DNA of 64,000 nucleotides, from NCBI RefSeq assembly GCF_040702995.1, contig NZ_CP159992.1:3497501-3561500 (forward strand), in the 5' to 3' direction. This stretch comes from Paenibacillus sp. AN1007. Lineage in GTDB: Bacteria > Bacillota > Bacilli > Paenibacillales > Paenibacillaceae. The position numbers and the translations under genes were made by a program. Shown in pieces: positions 42,909 to 51,576 of this stretch; positions within the stretch are counted from its first letter, which is position 1, and each line of letters opens with the position of its first letter. The notes under the pieces were generated by a model. It was not told the DNA's origin. It was given only the letters and a program-made list of their open reading frames with translations, and made no database searches.

Positions 42909-44167
42909 CCTGCCAGTTTCATCTCTTCGTTGATTTCGGATGCACGGCAGTCCAGCACAGCTCTGAACATGCCAGGGAAACAGAGCACGTTATTAATCTG
43001 GTTTGGATAATCCGAACGTCCCGTCGCCATAACGGCAACTATATCTTCAACCAGAGCCGGCATGACCTCGGGCACCGGATTAGCCATCGCAAATACAATC
43101 GGATTGTCCGCCATTGTCTGCACATCTTCACGGGTCAACAGATTGCCGCGCGACAGGCCGATAAATACATCTGCTCCCCGAATAACTTCGCGCAGTGAAC
43201 CTGTCTCCAGATCGGGATTAGTGCGTGACGCATATTCCGTCCATACTTCATTGTCGTACGAATTCGTGCGTACGATGGCGCCCTCACGATCCACCCCGAT
43301 GAGCCGCTTCGCACCTGCAGATAACAAAATATTGCTGCATGCCACACCCGCTGCACCGATACCGCACACAACAATCTTTACATTATCAATGGATTTGCCA
43401 ACCAGCTTGAGGGCATTAATCAAACCCGCATATAATACGACGGCCGTCCCATGCTGATCATCATGAAATACCGGAATATCCAGTTCTTCATTTAACCTGC
43501 GTTCAATCTCGAAACAGCGCGGAGAAGAAATATCCTCCAGATTAATGCCGCCAAACGCAGGTGATATCGCTTTCACTGTTCGAATGATCTCTTCAGTATC
43601 CTGCGTATCCAGACAGATCGGGAACGCATCCACGCCAGCGAACTGCTTGAACAGCATCGCTTTACCTTCCATCACCGGCATCGCGGCACGCGGACCGATA
43701 TTACCGAGTCCAAGCACTGCACTGCCATCAGAAATAACGGCTACTGTGTTTCTTTTGATCGTGAGTGAAAAAGCTTTGCCCGGCTCCTCTGAAATGGCCG
43801 AACATACCCGAGCCACATCCGGCGTGTACACACGCGAGAGGTCTTCCCGGTTATGAATCGGCGTCTTGGGTGTCACTTCGATCTTACCGCCGAGGTGAAG
43901 CAGAAATGTACGATCCGATACGTTAACGATGGATACACCTTTGAGCTGGCGCACCCCTTCTATAATTTTGCTGTTATCCTGTGAATCGGTGACTGCGACC
44001 GTCAAGTCGCGCACGCTGACATCCTGATTGGTCGAAATGACGTCGATGGCAATGATGTCTCCTCCAGCTTCCGAGATGGCTGAAGCCACTTCGCCAAACT
44101 TGATATCTTTCGTTGTCATTTCCAGCCGAATAATAATGCTGTTGCCGTCCAGATTTCTCTGATTCAT
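42875..44167 (-). CDS. NAD-type malic enzyme with N-terminal ACT domain, frameshifted near the C-terminus
   Basis: As given the frame is 430 residues. It would decarboxylate malate to pyruvate with reduction of NAD(P). Residues 1-95 form an ACT-like regulatory domain. The malic enzyme domains follow: VYTPDVARVCSAI, the catalytic Lys/Asp region AVLGLGNIGPRAAMPVMEGK, PVFHDDQHGTAVV, and the nucleotide loop VVCGIGAAGVACSNIL. The last ten residues (GSPGNSLVYLG) are not family-like, because a one-base insertion at about 42909 shifts the frame and the true tail follows out of frame. The HD gene would overlap the restored stop. The cause could be a real mutation or a sequencing error. Confidence 0.88.
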   Translation of the reverse strand: MNQRNLDGNSIIIRLEMTTKDIKFGEVASAISEAGGDIIAIDVISTNQDVSVRDLTVAVTDSQDNSKIIEGVRQLKGVSIVNVSDRTFLLHLGGKIEVTPKTPIHNREDLSRVYTPDVARVCSAISEEPGKAFSLTIKRNTVAVISDGSAVLGLGNIGPRAAMPVMEGKAMLFKQFAGVDAFPICLDTQDTEEIIRTVKAISPAFGGINLEDISSPRCFEIERRLNEELDIPVFHDDQHGTAVVLYAGLINALKLVGKSIDNVKIVVCGIGAAGVACSNILLSAGAKRLIGVDREGAIVRTNSYDNEVWTEYASRTNPDLETGSLREVIRGADVFIGLSRGNLLTREDVQTMADNPIVFAMANPVPEVMPALVEDIVAVMATGRSDYPNQINNVLCFPGMFRAVLDCRASEINEEMKLAGSPGNSLVYLG

Positions 44168-44289
44168 CTCAATTCCTCCCAGACAATGAAAGTCTTAAGT
44201 TGACAAGTTACGTGTTTGTCTTCGCTGCGCGGACACGATTATCCTTTATCTTGTCCAAAAAAGGCTCTCAAGCCCCATGTAGAACAAAA

Positions 44290-44334
44290 TAAAAAGACTG
44301 CCCCGGCACCCTTTCCAAGGCCCAGGACAATCTA
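44290..44334 (-). terminator. Terminator of the galactan operon (after ganA)
   Basis: On the minus strand AGATTGTCCTGG pairs with CCGGGGCAGTCT (G-U pairs) around a 15-base loop, followed by TTTTTATTTT. Confidence 0.75.
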
Positions 44335-44438
44335 TTTTACGGTGTCTCTATGTGCAGCATTCGTTTGTTCATCGAAATCACGTTCAACCTCATGTTTCCA
44401 GAGAACTCAAGTGCCCCATTCATATCTCTAGTCTATAC

Positions 44439-46511
44439 TTACTTGCGATTGGCAGCTCTGCGCAGCACACGAATATCGTATGGATGCAGGTTCAAGACCG
44501 ATTCAACCGCCTCTCCGCTTAACACATCGGTGTATGAATGACCGTCCAGCTGCACCTGTTTTTCGTGCTCCGTATAGTTCTGTACGAATACATAGTCGGA
44601 ATCACCGTCCGTACGTACATGTGCGGTAGTTCCTGCACTCAGTTCTGACTTGAGTCCACGTTCCAGATCCAGTTCTGCAATCAGCTTGCCATAAAAATCA
44701 TTATAAAATGGTGCTTTCATCCGCGCTGCCATATAGTATGCTTTTCCTGAACCAAGTTCGTTCACGGTTAAAGCTGGACGTCCCGCATAGAAATCAGAAC
44801 GATATACCGCAAGAGATTTAGCACCTTCCAAATGAATCAGGTCGCAGAGCTCAATGGCATCATATTCTGTAGTGAGTCCAAGTTCATTGCCCTGCGCTGG
44901 AATAATTCCGTTCAGTTCACGATCATGCAGACCGTCGATCTCCTCGGACCAGATGCCGAGCGTTTTGCGAAGCGGACCCGGGAATCCACCGAGGAAACAC
45001 AGATCATTCTCGTTCACAATGCCAGACCAGTAGGTTGCCACAAATGTACCGCCCTGCTCGACAAACTTCTCGATCCGTTCGCCTACCCCTTCCCGAACGA
45101 GGTAAAGCATCGGCGCCACTAACACTTTGTACTTGGACAGATCAGCTTCCATATCGATGACATCGACCGCTACACCCTTTTTCCAGAACGCTTCGTAGTG
45201 AGCTTCTACGGTCTGCTCATATTTCACCCCGATGTTACGCGGTCCCTGGGAGTCGTTCACGGCCCAGCGGTTCTCCCAATCGAAGATGATAGCCACTTCA
45301 GCCGGAACGGAAGTACCCACGATATCCTCCATGCTCTGCAGCGCTGTGCCTACATCGGTCACATCCTGGAACACACGTGTATGTTCTGTTCCTACATGGT
45401 CAACCACTGCACCATGCAGCTTTTCACTGGAACCACGGCTCTTTCTCCATTGGAAGTACTGTACACTATCTGACCCATGGGCTACCGCCTGCAAGGAGGA
45501 CAAGAGATGCATGCCCGGACGCTTCAGTTTGCTAACATCCTGCCAGTTGGTTGAGCTTGGTGTGCTCTCCATCAGCAGGAAGGGCTGACCGCCTTTGATG
45601 GAACGTACAATATCATGCATCATGGCAATGCGTGATGCCTGTCTCGCATCGTCCGCTGCATCATGCCACGTCGGATAACTGTCCCAAGAGAGGAAATCGA
45701 GAATGTCAGCAAACTTCCAATAGTTTAATCCGCCGTAGAACTCCATCAGATTGGTCGTTACAGGCAAATTCGGATTTTTGGCTTTAAGCGGTTTCGTCTC
45801 ATGTACAATGAAGTCAGCGGTCTGATCGGTGACGAAACGACGCCAGTCCAGATTCATCGCATGCACTTGTGTTTCACCGTGTGGTGCCGGCGATTCAACC
45901 TGACTCCAGTCCGTTACCGTATGACTCCAGAAGGTCGTCCACCAAGCATGATTCAGCTCATCTAAAGTTTTGTACTTGTTTTGAACCCAGCCGCGGAAAG
46001 CTTCCTGACAATAATCACAGTGACAATCGCCGCCGAACTCATTCGAGATATGCCAGCCGATCACAGCCGGGTGATCGGAATAACGCTCTGCCAGTTTGCT
46101 GTTCATTGCGGTTACTTTCTCCCGGTAAACAGGTGAGGTGTAACAATGGTTGTGACGGAATCCATGAAGATTGCGGACCCGATTCTCGGAGACACGCAGC
46201 ACTTCCGGATATTTTGCCGACATCCATGCAGGTCGCGCACCACTTGGTGTTGCCAGGAATGCATAGATTCCGTTTGCCGCAAAACGATCCAGCACCTGAT
46301 CCAGCCATTCAAACGTATAAACCCCTTCTTCCGGCTCAAGGGATACCCAGGAGAAGATACCGATGGACATCACATTACATTTCGCCAGTTTCATCAAACG
46401 AATATCTTCTTCCAGCACTTCCGGGTAACGGAGCCACTGCTCCGGGTTGTAGTCAGCACCATGCAGCATGTGCGGGGCTTTGGAACTTACGGGTGGAAAT
46501 TTAAATGTCAT
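44439..46511 (-). CDS. ganA: Beta-galactosidase, glycoside hydrolase family 42
   Basis: The product is 690 residues, the normal GH42 length. It removes terminal galactose from galacto-oligosaccharides, in the cytoplasm. The acid/base Glu158 lies in WHISNEFGG, the nucleophile Glu315 in LLMESTPSSTNW, and a zinc-type Cys cluster (Cys123, Cys163, Cys165, Cys168 in GDCHCDYC) is intact. The N-terminal HGADYNPEQW is the family hallmark. The start is the ATG at 46511 with AAGGGAG upstream; the frame opens ten codons earlier. Last gene of the ABC permease-ganB-ganA operon. Confidence 0.93.
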   Translation of the reverse strand: MTFKFPPVSSKAPHMLHGADYNPEQWLRYPEVLEEDIRLMKLAKCNVMSIGIFSWVSLEPEEGVYTFEWLDQVLDRFAANGIYAFLATPSGARPAWMSAKYPEVLRVSENRVRNLHGFRHNHCYTSPVYREKVTAMNSKLAERYSDHPAVIGWHISNEFGGDCHCDYCQEAFRGWVQNKYKTLDELNHAWWTTFWSHTVTDWSQVESPAPHGETQVHAMNLDWRRFVTDQTADFIVHETKPLKAKNPNLPVTTNLMEFYGGLNYWKFADILDFLSWDSYPTWHDAADDARQASRIAMMHDIVRSIKGGQPFLLMESTPSSTNWQDVSKLKRPGMHLLSSLQAVAHGSDSVQYFQWRKSRGSSEKLHGAVVDHVGTEHTRVFQDVTDVGTALQSMEDIVGTSVPAEVAIIFDWENRWAVNDSQGPRNIGVKYEQTVEAHYEAFWKKGVAVDVIDMEADLSKYKVLVAPMLYLVREGVGERIEKFVEQGGTFVATYWSGIVNENDLCFLGGFPGPLRKTLGIWSEEIDGLHDRELNGIIPAQGNELGLTTEYDAIELCDLIHLEGAKSLAVYRSDFYAGRPALTVNELGSGKAYYMAARMKAPFYNDFYGKLIAELDLERGLKSELSAGTTAHVRTDGDSDYVFVQNYTEHEKQVQLDGHSYTDVLSGEAVESVLNLHPYDIRVLRRAANRK

Positions 46512-46561
46512 TTTGAGAACTCCCTTGCTGTTGAATTCCATTTATTTGTTTCATTCATTAT

Positions 46562-47647
46562 TTATACGTATGTCTTGTTGTCCAGCTCTTGTACGGAAGC
46601 TAAGGCTTTAAATGACTCCAGCTTGCGTCCTTTAAAATCAAACATCGTCAGGTTACCCCAGTTATTCGGGTGTCCTACAGACCATTCTTCTTTACTCGGA
46701 ATCCACGCAGGCTCCCAGTAATAGAAACCATGTCCCAGATCGCCGGGAACTTCACGAATAATCTGCAGCATATCCTTCAGGTACTTCGTCTGTCCTTCCA
46801 CTGTTGCAGGATATCCTGGCAGCAGCATATCCTCCTGATTCATAATCCACTCGATACCTTCGGGCTGCTCCAGCGTCCATGGGTATGCCGTTTCCACCAC
46901 ATTGATCGGTTTGCCGTAGCGTTTGGCCAGATCATTCAGATTGTCACGCAGGGCGTCCAGTGTTCCATGCCACCAAGGGTAATAAGAAAGACCAATCACG
47001 TCAAACTCGACGCCAAGCGCTTCAAAGCGATCATAAAATTTACGACTTTCGACATTGTCACCGCCGCGATCAATATGAATCATAATCTGAATGGAAGGAT
47101 CAACCGACTTGACTGCCGCAATGCCATACTTCACAAGTCCGGCAAAACGCTGCCACTGCTCGTCCGTATCATGCTCTTCACCGCCGACACGACCCTCGTC
47201 CCATAACATACCTGGTGTAATCTCATTCCCGACCTGAACCATATCCGGCAGCGCATCGTGTTCTTTCAGTGTTCGAAGTACGTCTGCGGTATATGTGCAT
47301 ACGGCCAGTTTGAGCTGTTCATAGGACAGATTCTCCCAAGCTTTTGGTTTCCACTGATTAGCCGGATCGGCCCAGCGGTCAGAGTAATGGAAATCGAGCA
47401 GGAACTGCAATCCCTGTGCCTTGATTCGTTTCGCCACTTCTACGGTGCGCTCCAGATTACAGTATCCGCCGACAGGATCATTCCAGATGCGAAGACGGAT
47501 GGCGTTGGTATCATTCAGTTTGAGAATGGTGAGCAGATCTTCTTCCCTGCCGTCTGCATCACGATATGTTCCCCCATGCTGTTCAATCTCGTCCATAAAT
47601 GAAACATCCATGCCAAGAATGAATGGTTGTTTGGTTGATTGATTCAA
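46562..47647 (-). CDS. ganB: Endo-beta-1,4-galactanase, glycoside hydrolase family 53
   Basis: The product is 361 residues. It cleaves beta-1,4-galactan chains. The acid/base Glu142 lies in VQVGNEITPGMLW and the nucleophile Glu252 in NVVETAYPW; LRIWNDPVGG and LLDFHYSDRWADP are typical. Unlike secreted GanB enzymes it begins directly at the catalytic domain (MNQSTKQPFILGMDVSF) with no signal peptide, so it appears cytoplasmic. The start is TTG with GGAGG 9 bases upstream. It lies between the ABC permease genes and ganA in one operon, consistent with import of longer galactan fragments and intracellular cutting. Confidence 0.92.
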   Translation of the reverse strand: MNQSTKQPFILGMDVSFMDEIEQHGGTYRDADGREEDLLTILKLNDTNAIRLRIWNDPVGGYCNLERTVEVAKRIKAQGLQFLLDFHYSDRWADPANQWKPKAWENLSYEQLKLAVCTYTADVLRTLKEHDALPDMVQVGNEITPGMLWDEGRVGGEEHDTDEQWQRFAGLVKYGIAAVKSVDPSIQIMIHIDRGGDNVESRKFYDRFEALGVEFDVIGLSYYPWWHGTLDALRDNLNDLAKRYGKPINVVETAYPWTLEQPEGIEWIMNQEDMLLPGYPATVEGQTKYLKDMLQIIREVPGDLGHGFYYWEPAWIPSKEEWSVGHPNNWGNLTMFDFKGRKLESFKALASVQELDNKTYV

Positions 47648-47680
47648 AAATATCAGCCTCCAGTTATTAGGGATTCAGGC

Positions 47681-48559
47681 TCAGCCTTTAACTGAGCCCA
47701 GTGTCATACCTTTTACAAAGAAGCGCTGCAGGAATGGATACACAATGAGGATCGGTGCACTTCCGATAAAGATTTGGGCTGCACGTACCGTCGTTTGCGA
47801 GATCGTTGCCACTTCCTGCGGATTCATCGCCATCGTACTCATGTCACGTTTGATAATAACCGTCTGCATGAACGTTGCAAGTGGATAATCCTTCGCATTG
47901 TTCATATACAGCAGTCCGTCAAACCAGGAATTCCAGTGGAACACCATGCTGAACAGTGCAATGGTTGCAATGGAAGGCATGGAGATTGGCAGGAAAATGC
48001 TGAACAGCGTTCTGAAGTGGTTAGCTCCGTCAATCAATGCCGCTTCCTCCAGCTCTTTCGGAATACCGCGGAAGAAGTTCAGCATCAGGATGACCAGGAA
48101 CGTGTTGACTGCACCTGGAAGTACCAGCACCCAGAAGGAATCCATCAGACCGATCTTCTGAATGACCATGTAGAATGGAACCAAACCGCCGTTGAAAATC
48201 ATGCTGAATACGAAAATCCAGGAATACACGGTTCTGCCTTTGAATTCACTGTTTTCCTTGGACAGCGGATATGCCGCCAGGAAAGTAATAAGAAGCGTAA
48301 TGCCTGTACCAATGACGGTACGCAGCAGTGAAATCCAGAGTGAGTTCAAGAAGATCGGATTGTTCATCGTTTTTTTGTAAGCTTCAAGGGAGAAACCTAC
48401 CGGCCAGAGACTGACCAGATTGGCATCGGCTGCAGCTTTATTACTGAACGATACAGCCAGGACGTGAATCATCGGTACAATACACATGATGGCAATCAGA
48501 ATGAGAAAACTGATATTGATGACGTTAAATATGCGGTATGATGGTGATTTATGATACAT
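47681..48559 (-). CDS. Sugar ABC transporter permease (MalG/YtcP type)
   Basis: The product is 292 residues with six membrane segments. The permease EAA motif is ELEEAALIDGANHFRTLFSIFLPIS (split here as EEAALIDGA and IFLPIS), and the C-terminal RFFVKGMTLGSVKG is the hallmark of the LplC/YtcP group. It pairs with the upstream permease to form the membrane channel. The ATPase is not encoded here; a shared MsmX-type ATPase elsewhere is usual for this family. The substrate, by context, is galacto-oligosaccharide. Confidence 0.9.
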   Translation of the reverse strand: MYHKSPSYRIFNVINISFLILIAIMCIVPMIHVLAVSFSNKAAADANLVSLWPVGFSLEAYKKTMNNPIFLNSLWISLLRTVIGTGITLLITFLAAYPLSKENSEFKGRTVYSWIFVFSMIFNGGLVPFYMVIQKIGLMDSFWVLVLPGAVNTFLVILMLNFFRGIPKELEEAALIDGANHFRTLFSIFLPISMPSIATIALFSMVFHWNSWFDGLLYMNNAKDYPLATFMQTVIIKRDMSTMAMNPQEVATISQTTVRAAQIFIGSAPILIVYPFLQRFFVKGMTLGSVKG

Positions 48560-48588
48560 CGTAGTCCCTTCCTTCTCTGTTCATTCGG

Positions 48589-49479
48589 TTAGAATATGCG
48601 GTATCCGGCGTATTTTTTGGCCAGGCTGTACGATACGAGGATCAGGACCATACTGATGACGGATTTGAATAATCCGATTGCGGTTGCAAAGCCCATCTCT
48701 CCATTTTCCAGCGCCGAGCGATATACGAATGTATCAATGATGTCTCCCGTTTGATATACGAGCGGGTTGTACAAGTTGAAAATCTGGTCGAATCCGGCAT
48801 TCAGTACGTTACCCAGAGCCAGCGTTCCCACAACCATCAACATAGGTACAAGCGACGGAATCGTAATATGAAGCGTTTGCTTCCAGCGGTTGGCTCCATC
48901 AATCTCTGCAGCTTCATACAATGCCGGGTTAATGCCAGCAAGAGCTGCCAGGAAAACAATCATGTTATAGCCGAATTCCTTCCACACATCCGTCACAATG
49001 ATCGTCTGTCGGAACAAGCTGTTATCCCCAAGGAAGAAGTAAGGTCCAAGGCCAAAAGTACCGAGCACCCGATTCACCAGACCTCCTGTTGAGAGCAGAT
49101 CAAGCAAAATTCCGCCCAAGATAACCCAAGACAAGAAGTGAGGCAGATATACCAGTGTCTGGATCGTGCGCTGAATCGCCATCTTGCGAACCTCATTGAG
49201 CAGGATCGCAAACACAAACGGGACGAACAGATTAAAAATCAGTTTGAGCACAGCAATGATCAGGGTGTTCCAGATGACCTGCAGGCTGTCCTCACGTTCG
49301 AATAAATATCTAAAGTTATCAAGCCCGACCCAATCCGAGCCGCTGATGCCAAGCCATGGTTTATAGTCCTGGAATGCCATAACGATTCCGCCCATAGGCA
49401 CATAACTGAAAATAATCAGGAAAATGATGGCTGGCAACAGCATTACGTGGAATGGCCAAGTTCGTTTTAAAGTTCTCAT
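48589..49479 (-). CDS. Sugar ABC transporter permease (LplB type)
   Basis: The product is 296 residues with six membrane segments. The EAA loop is YEAAEIDGANRWKQTLHITIP. The C-terminal SYSLAKKYAGYRIF is typical of the LplB group. First gene of the permease-permease-ganB-ganA run. GGGGGAG precedes the ATG. A promoter with TATAAT and a direct repeat lies just upstream, in addition to read-through from the solute-binding protein gene. Confidence 0.9.
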   Translation of the reverse strand: MRTLKRTWPFHVMLLPAIIFLIIFSYVPMGGIVMAFQDYKPWLGISGSDWVGLDNFRYLFEREDSLQVIWNTLIIAVLKLIFNLFVPFVFAILLNEVRKMAIQRTIQTLVYLPHFLSWVILGGILLDLLSTGGLVNRVLGTFGLGPYFFLGDNSLFRQTIIVTDVWKEFGYNMIVFLAALAGINPALYEAAEIDGANRWKQTLHITIPSLVPMLMVVGTLALGNVLNAGFDQIFNLYNPLVYQTGDIIDTFVYRSALENGEMGFATAIGLFKSVISMVLILVSYSLAKKYAGYRIF

Positions 49480-49536
49480 GATTGCTCCCCCTGTAATTCT
49501 TCCTACTCAAGTACTCCCTGAGCGGCTTATAAGCAA

Positions 49537-49564
49537 ATTATATCAACCTTCCCGCACCTCCAAA
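49537..49564 (-). promoter_or_regulatory. Candidate promoter of the galactan permease operon
   Basis: On the minus strand TTTGGA, 16 bases, TATAAT: a perfect -10 and a weak -35, as expected for an activator-dependent promoter. It ends 58 bases before the permease ATG. Confidence 0.5.
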
Positions 49565-49569
49565 CAGCG

Positions 49570-49600
49570 CATAAAAGCAATATAAATGGCACAAAAGCAA
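49570..49600 (-). repeat. Direct repeat next to the permease promoter, possible YesN-type binding sites
   Basis: TTGCTTTTRTG occurs twice on the minus strand with a 20-base period (49590-49600 and 49570-49580), ending 5 bases upstream of the -35 box. Two turns of helix between repeats suits an AraC-type response regulator. Confidence 0.45.
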
Positions 49601-49691
49601 CTACTTTGAACATGCATTGGAAAGAGGCACACTCAGGGCATTCAAGCCGCTGTTCACTGCATTTTTTTTTCATTCTGTAACGTTAGAAAAC

Positions 49692-49725
49692 ACAAAAAAC
49701 GCACAGACTTGTATCGTCTATGCGT
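49692..49725 (-). terminator. Attenuator-type terminator after the solute-binding protein gene
   Basis: ACGCATAGAC-GATACAA-GTCTGTGCGT followed by TTTTTTG on the minus strand. Partial read-through would give more binding protein than permease. Confidence 0.8.
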
Positions 49726-49761
49726 CTCTCTTGCTTTACCCTTTTCACTTGCGTAAATCGA

Positions 49762-51453
49762 TTATTTTTTCACGCCGTCATACCACTCGTTCACTTCCTG
49801 AGTGATCTGATCGCCGCCGCCGGATTTCCATGTTTGAACAAATGTATCAAACGCATCGACCGGACTCTTGCCATAGATAATTTCATTAAACGTTTGGTTC
49901 TCGATTTTGTTGAGATAATCCAGCTTGGATTTCATCGTTTTGGTCGTAGGACCTGTGAACATGTTTTTGAAAGAGATATCTTTCTGTTCAAGCAGCACTT
50001 TCGCTGCGGCAGGTGTCTCTTTACCATAATTCGCGGCAACATCTTTTTCCAGCTTGGTTTCTGGCTCTTTGCCATTGGCCAGATTCAGCAAGGCTTTCAT
50101 CTGTGCGTCCGGAATACGGGCGCCATCACGCACAAGCAAATAACGTACTACGTTGACATACCCGCCCTCAATGTCTTCATACCGTTTTTGTTTTCCGTTT
50201 GCATCTAATTCATAGTCATAGCCTTCAAACAGACCGTTATCATATTCACTTCCTGGTTTCGGATCTGCATAATTATCAAACAGATAGTTTTGATACGTAA
50301 AGAATGCTTCTGGATGTTCCATGTCTTTCTTGATCAAAGTAACACCATTGACAAATGCTGTACCATGGCGCATCGCTTTACCATCAGGGCCACCCGGGAT
50401 CTCAATCGGTTTCCAAACTGCACCTGGGACATTTTTCACCGTATCGTTCAGCGGCCATCCGCTCATCCAGTATGGACCTGGAATAATGCCGGCTGTACCT
50501 GCAACTGCTGGCTCAGCCGTTTTGTTTTCATCCCACAGTGCTGCTTCTTGTGGAATATAACCTTTGGTCAGCCATTCATTCAGCTTGCTCAAACCTTGTT
50601 TCATACCAGGATTGATGGAACCATACTCCAGCTTGCCGTCTTCACCTACGTTCCATTGCTGCGGTAAGGCACCATATGCGCCAAAGATCCACGATGGATC
50701 TCCCATCCATGTGTTCATGGATTTCTTGAAACCAATGCTGAGTGGTGTGACCTTGTCTGGAGCCAATCCATCCGGATTTTTATTTTTGAACGCTTCCATT
50801 ACGGCTTCGAGCTCGTCAATGGTTTTAGGTGCTTTCAGATTCAGCTTGTCCAGCCAGTCCTGACGAATCCAGAGCAAATAATCGTTGTTGTACGCGTAAT
50901 CCAGTACCGGAATACCCATTCTTTTGCCGTCACGGCTGTATTGATTCCAGACTTCAGGATCCTGCTCCATCGCTTTTTTCCATGTGTCTGAAGCATATTT
51001 GTCGAACAACGGTCCTACTTCCTGATACATGCCAGAGTCAATCAAGTCTTGAGCTACGAGATTGTCTGGTTGACCAATCGTAACGATGTCAGGCATTTCC
51101 TGACCGGAGGACATGGCCAAACGAATTTTGGTTGCAAATGCACTGTTTGTATCGGTAACAGACCAAAGGGATTTGATATCAATACCGAATTTGTCCTTCG
51201 CCCATTTGGTAGCGACGTTATTTTCCATAGATTCGCCATTTTTAAATTTCAGTTCCGGGTCAATCCCCCATGCTGTTGTAATCGTTACTGCCGGATCATA
51301 CTTTTCCTTGTATTCATTTTGGGACCCGGATGCACTTGGTTCGGCACCCTCTTTGCTCCCACTACCTCCTGAACATCCTGCAAGAACGACGGTCAGACAG
51401 AGCGTCGTAGCGAGAAGCGACAAGAATCTCTTTTTCGTCGATTGCGCTCTCAT
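49762..51453 (-). CDS. Extracellular solute-binding lipoprotein (LplA type)
   Basis: The product is 563 residues. The signal peptide ends in lipobox LAGCS near residues 24-28, with a Gly/Ser linker behind it. The body has the family 1 sugar-binding fold (ITTAWGIDPELKF, MPDIVTIGQPDNL, LLWIRQDWLDKLNLKAPKT). It captures the oligosaccharide outside and delivers it to the two permeases. It lies downstream of the YesM/YesN pair and upstream of the permeases on the same strand. Galactan fragments are the inferred ligand, from ganA and ganB. Confidence 0.9.
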   Translation of the reverse strand: MRAQSTKKRFLSLLATTLCLTVVLAGCSGGSGSKEGAEPSASGSQNEYKEKYDPAVTITTAWGIDPELKFKNGESMENNVATKWAKDKFGIDIKSLWSVTDTNSAFATKIRLAMSSGQEMPDIVTIGQPDNLVAQDLIDSGMYQEVGPLFDKYASDTWKKAMEQDPEVWNQYSRDGKRMGIPVLDYAYNNDYLLWIRQDWLDKLNLKAPKTIDELEAVMEAFKNKNPDGLAPDKVTPLSIGFKKSMNTWMGDPSWIFGAYGALPQQWNVGEDGKLEYGSINPGMKQGLSKLNEWLTKGYIPQEAALWDENKTAEPAVAGTAGIIPGPYWMSGWPLNDTVKNVPGAVWKPIEIPGGPDGKAMRHGTAFVNGVTLIKKDMEHPEAFFTYQNYLFDNYADPKPGSEYDNGLFEGYDYELDANGKQKRYEDIEGGYVNVVRYLLVRDGARIPDAQMKALLNLANGKEPETKLEKDVAANYGKETPAAAKVLLEQKDISFKNMFTGPTTKTMKSKLDYLNKIENQTFNEIIYGKSPVDAFDTFVQTWKSGGGDQITQEVNEWYDGVKK

Positions 51454-51488
51454 GTTGTTCCCCCTTAAATCGTTTTGGTTACCCTTTC

Positions 51489-51517
51489 ATTATAGGCCTG
51501 TCTGACACATCAGCCTA
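51489..51517 (-). promoter_or_regulatory. Candidate promoter of the solute-binding protein gene
   Basis: A perfect TATAAT on the minus strand (51489-51494), about 36 bases before the gene. At 17 bases upstream there is only TAGGCT, so it probably needs an activator. Two loosely similar stretches (TGATTCGAGTATTTAGG and TGATTTCGTATCATAGG) lie upstream of it. Confidence 0.45.
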
Positions 51518-51576
51518 TGATACGAAATCAAGATTTCTGCACCTTTACCAACCTAAATACTCGAATCATGCTGCAT

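Noticed and set aside
45869..46504. Long + strand frames opposite ganA (211 and 191 codons)
   Set aside because: They are antisense to well-conserved GH42 sequence. Their composition is not protein-like.
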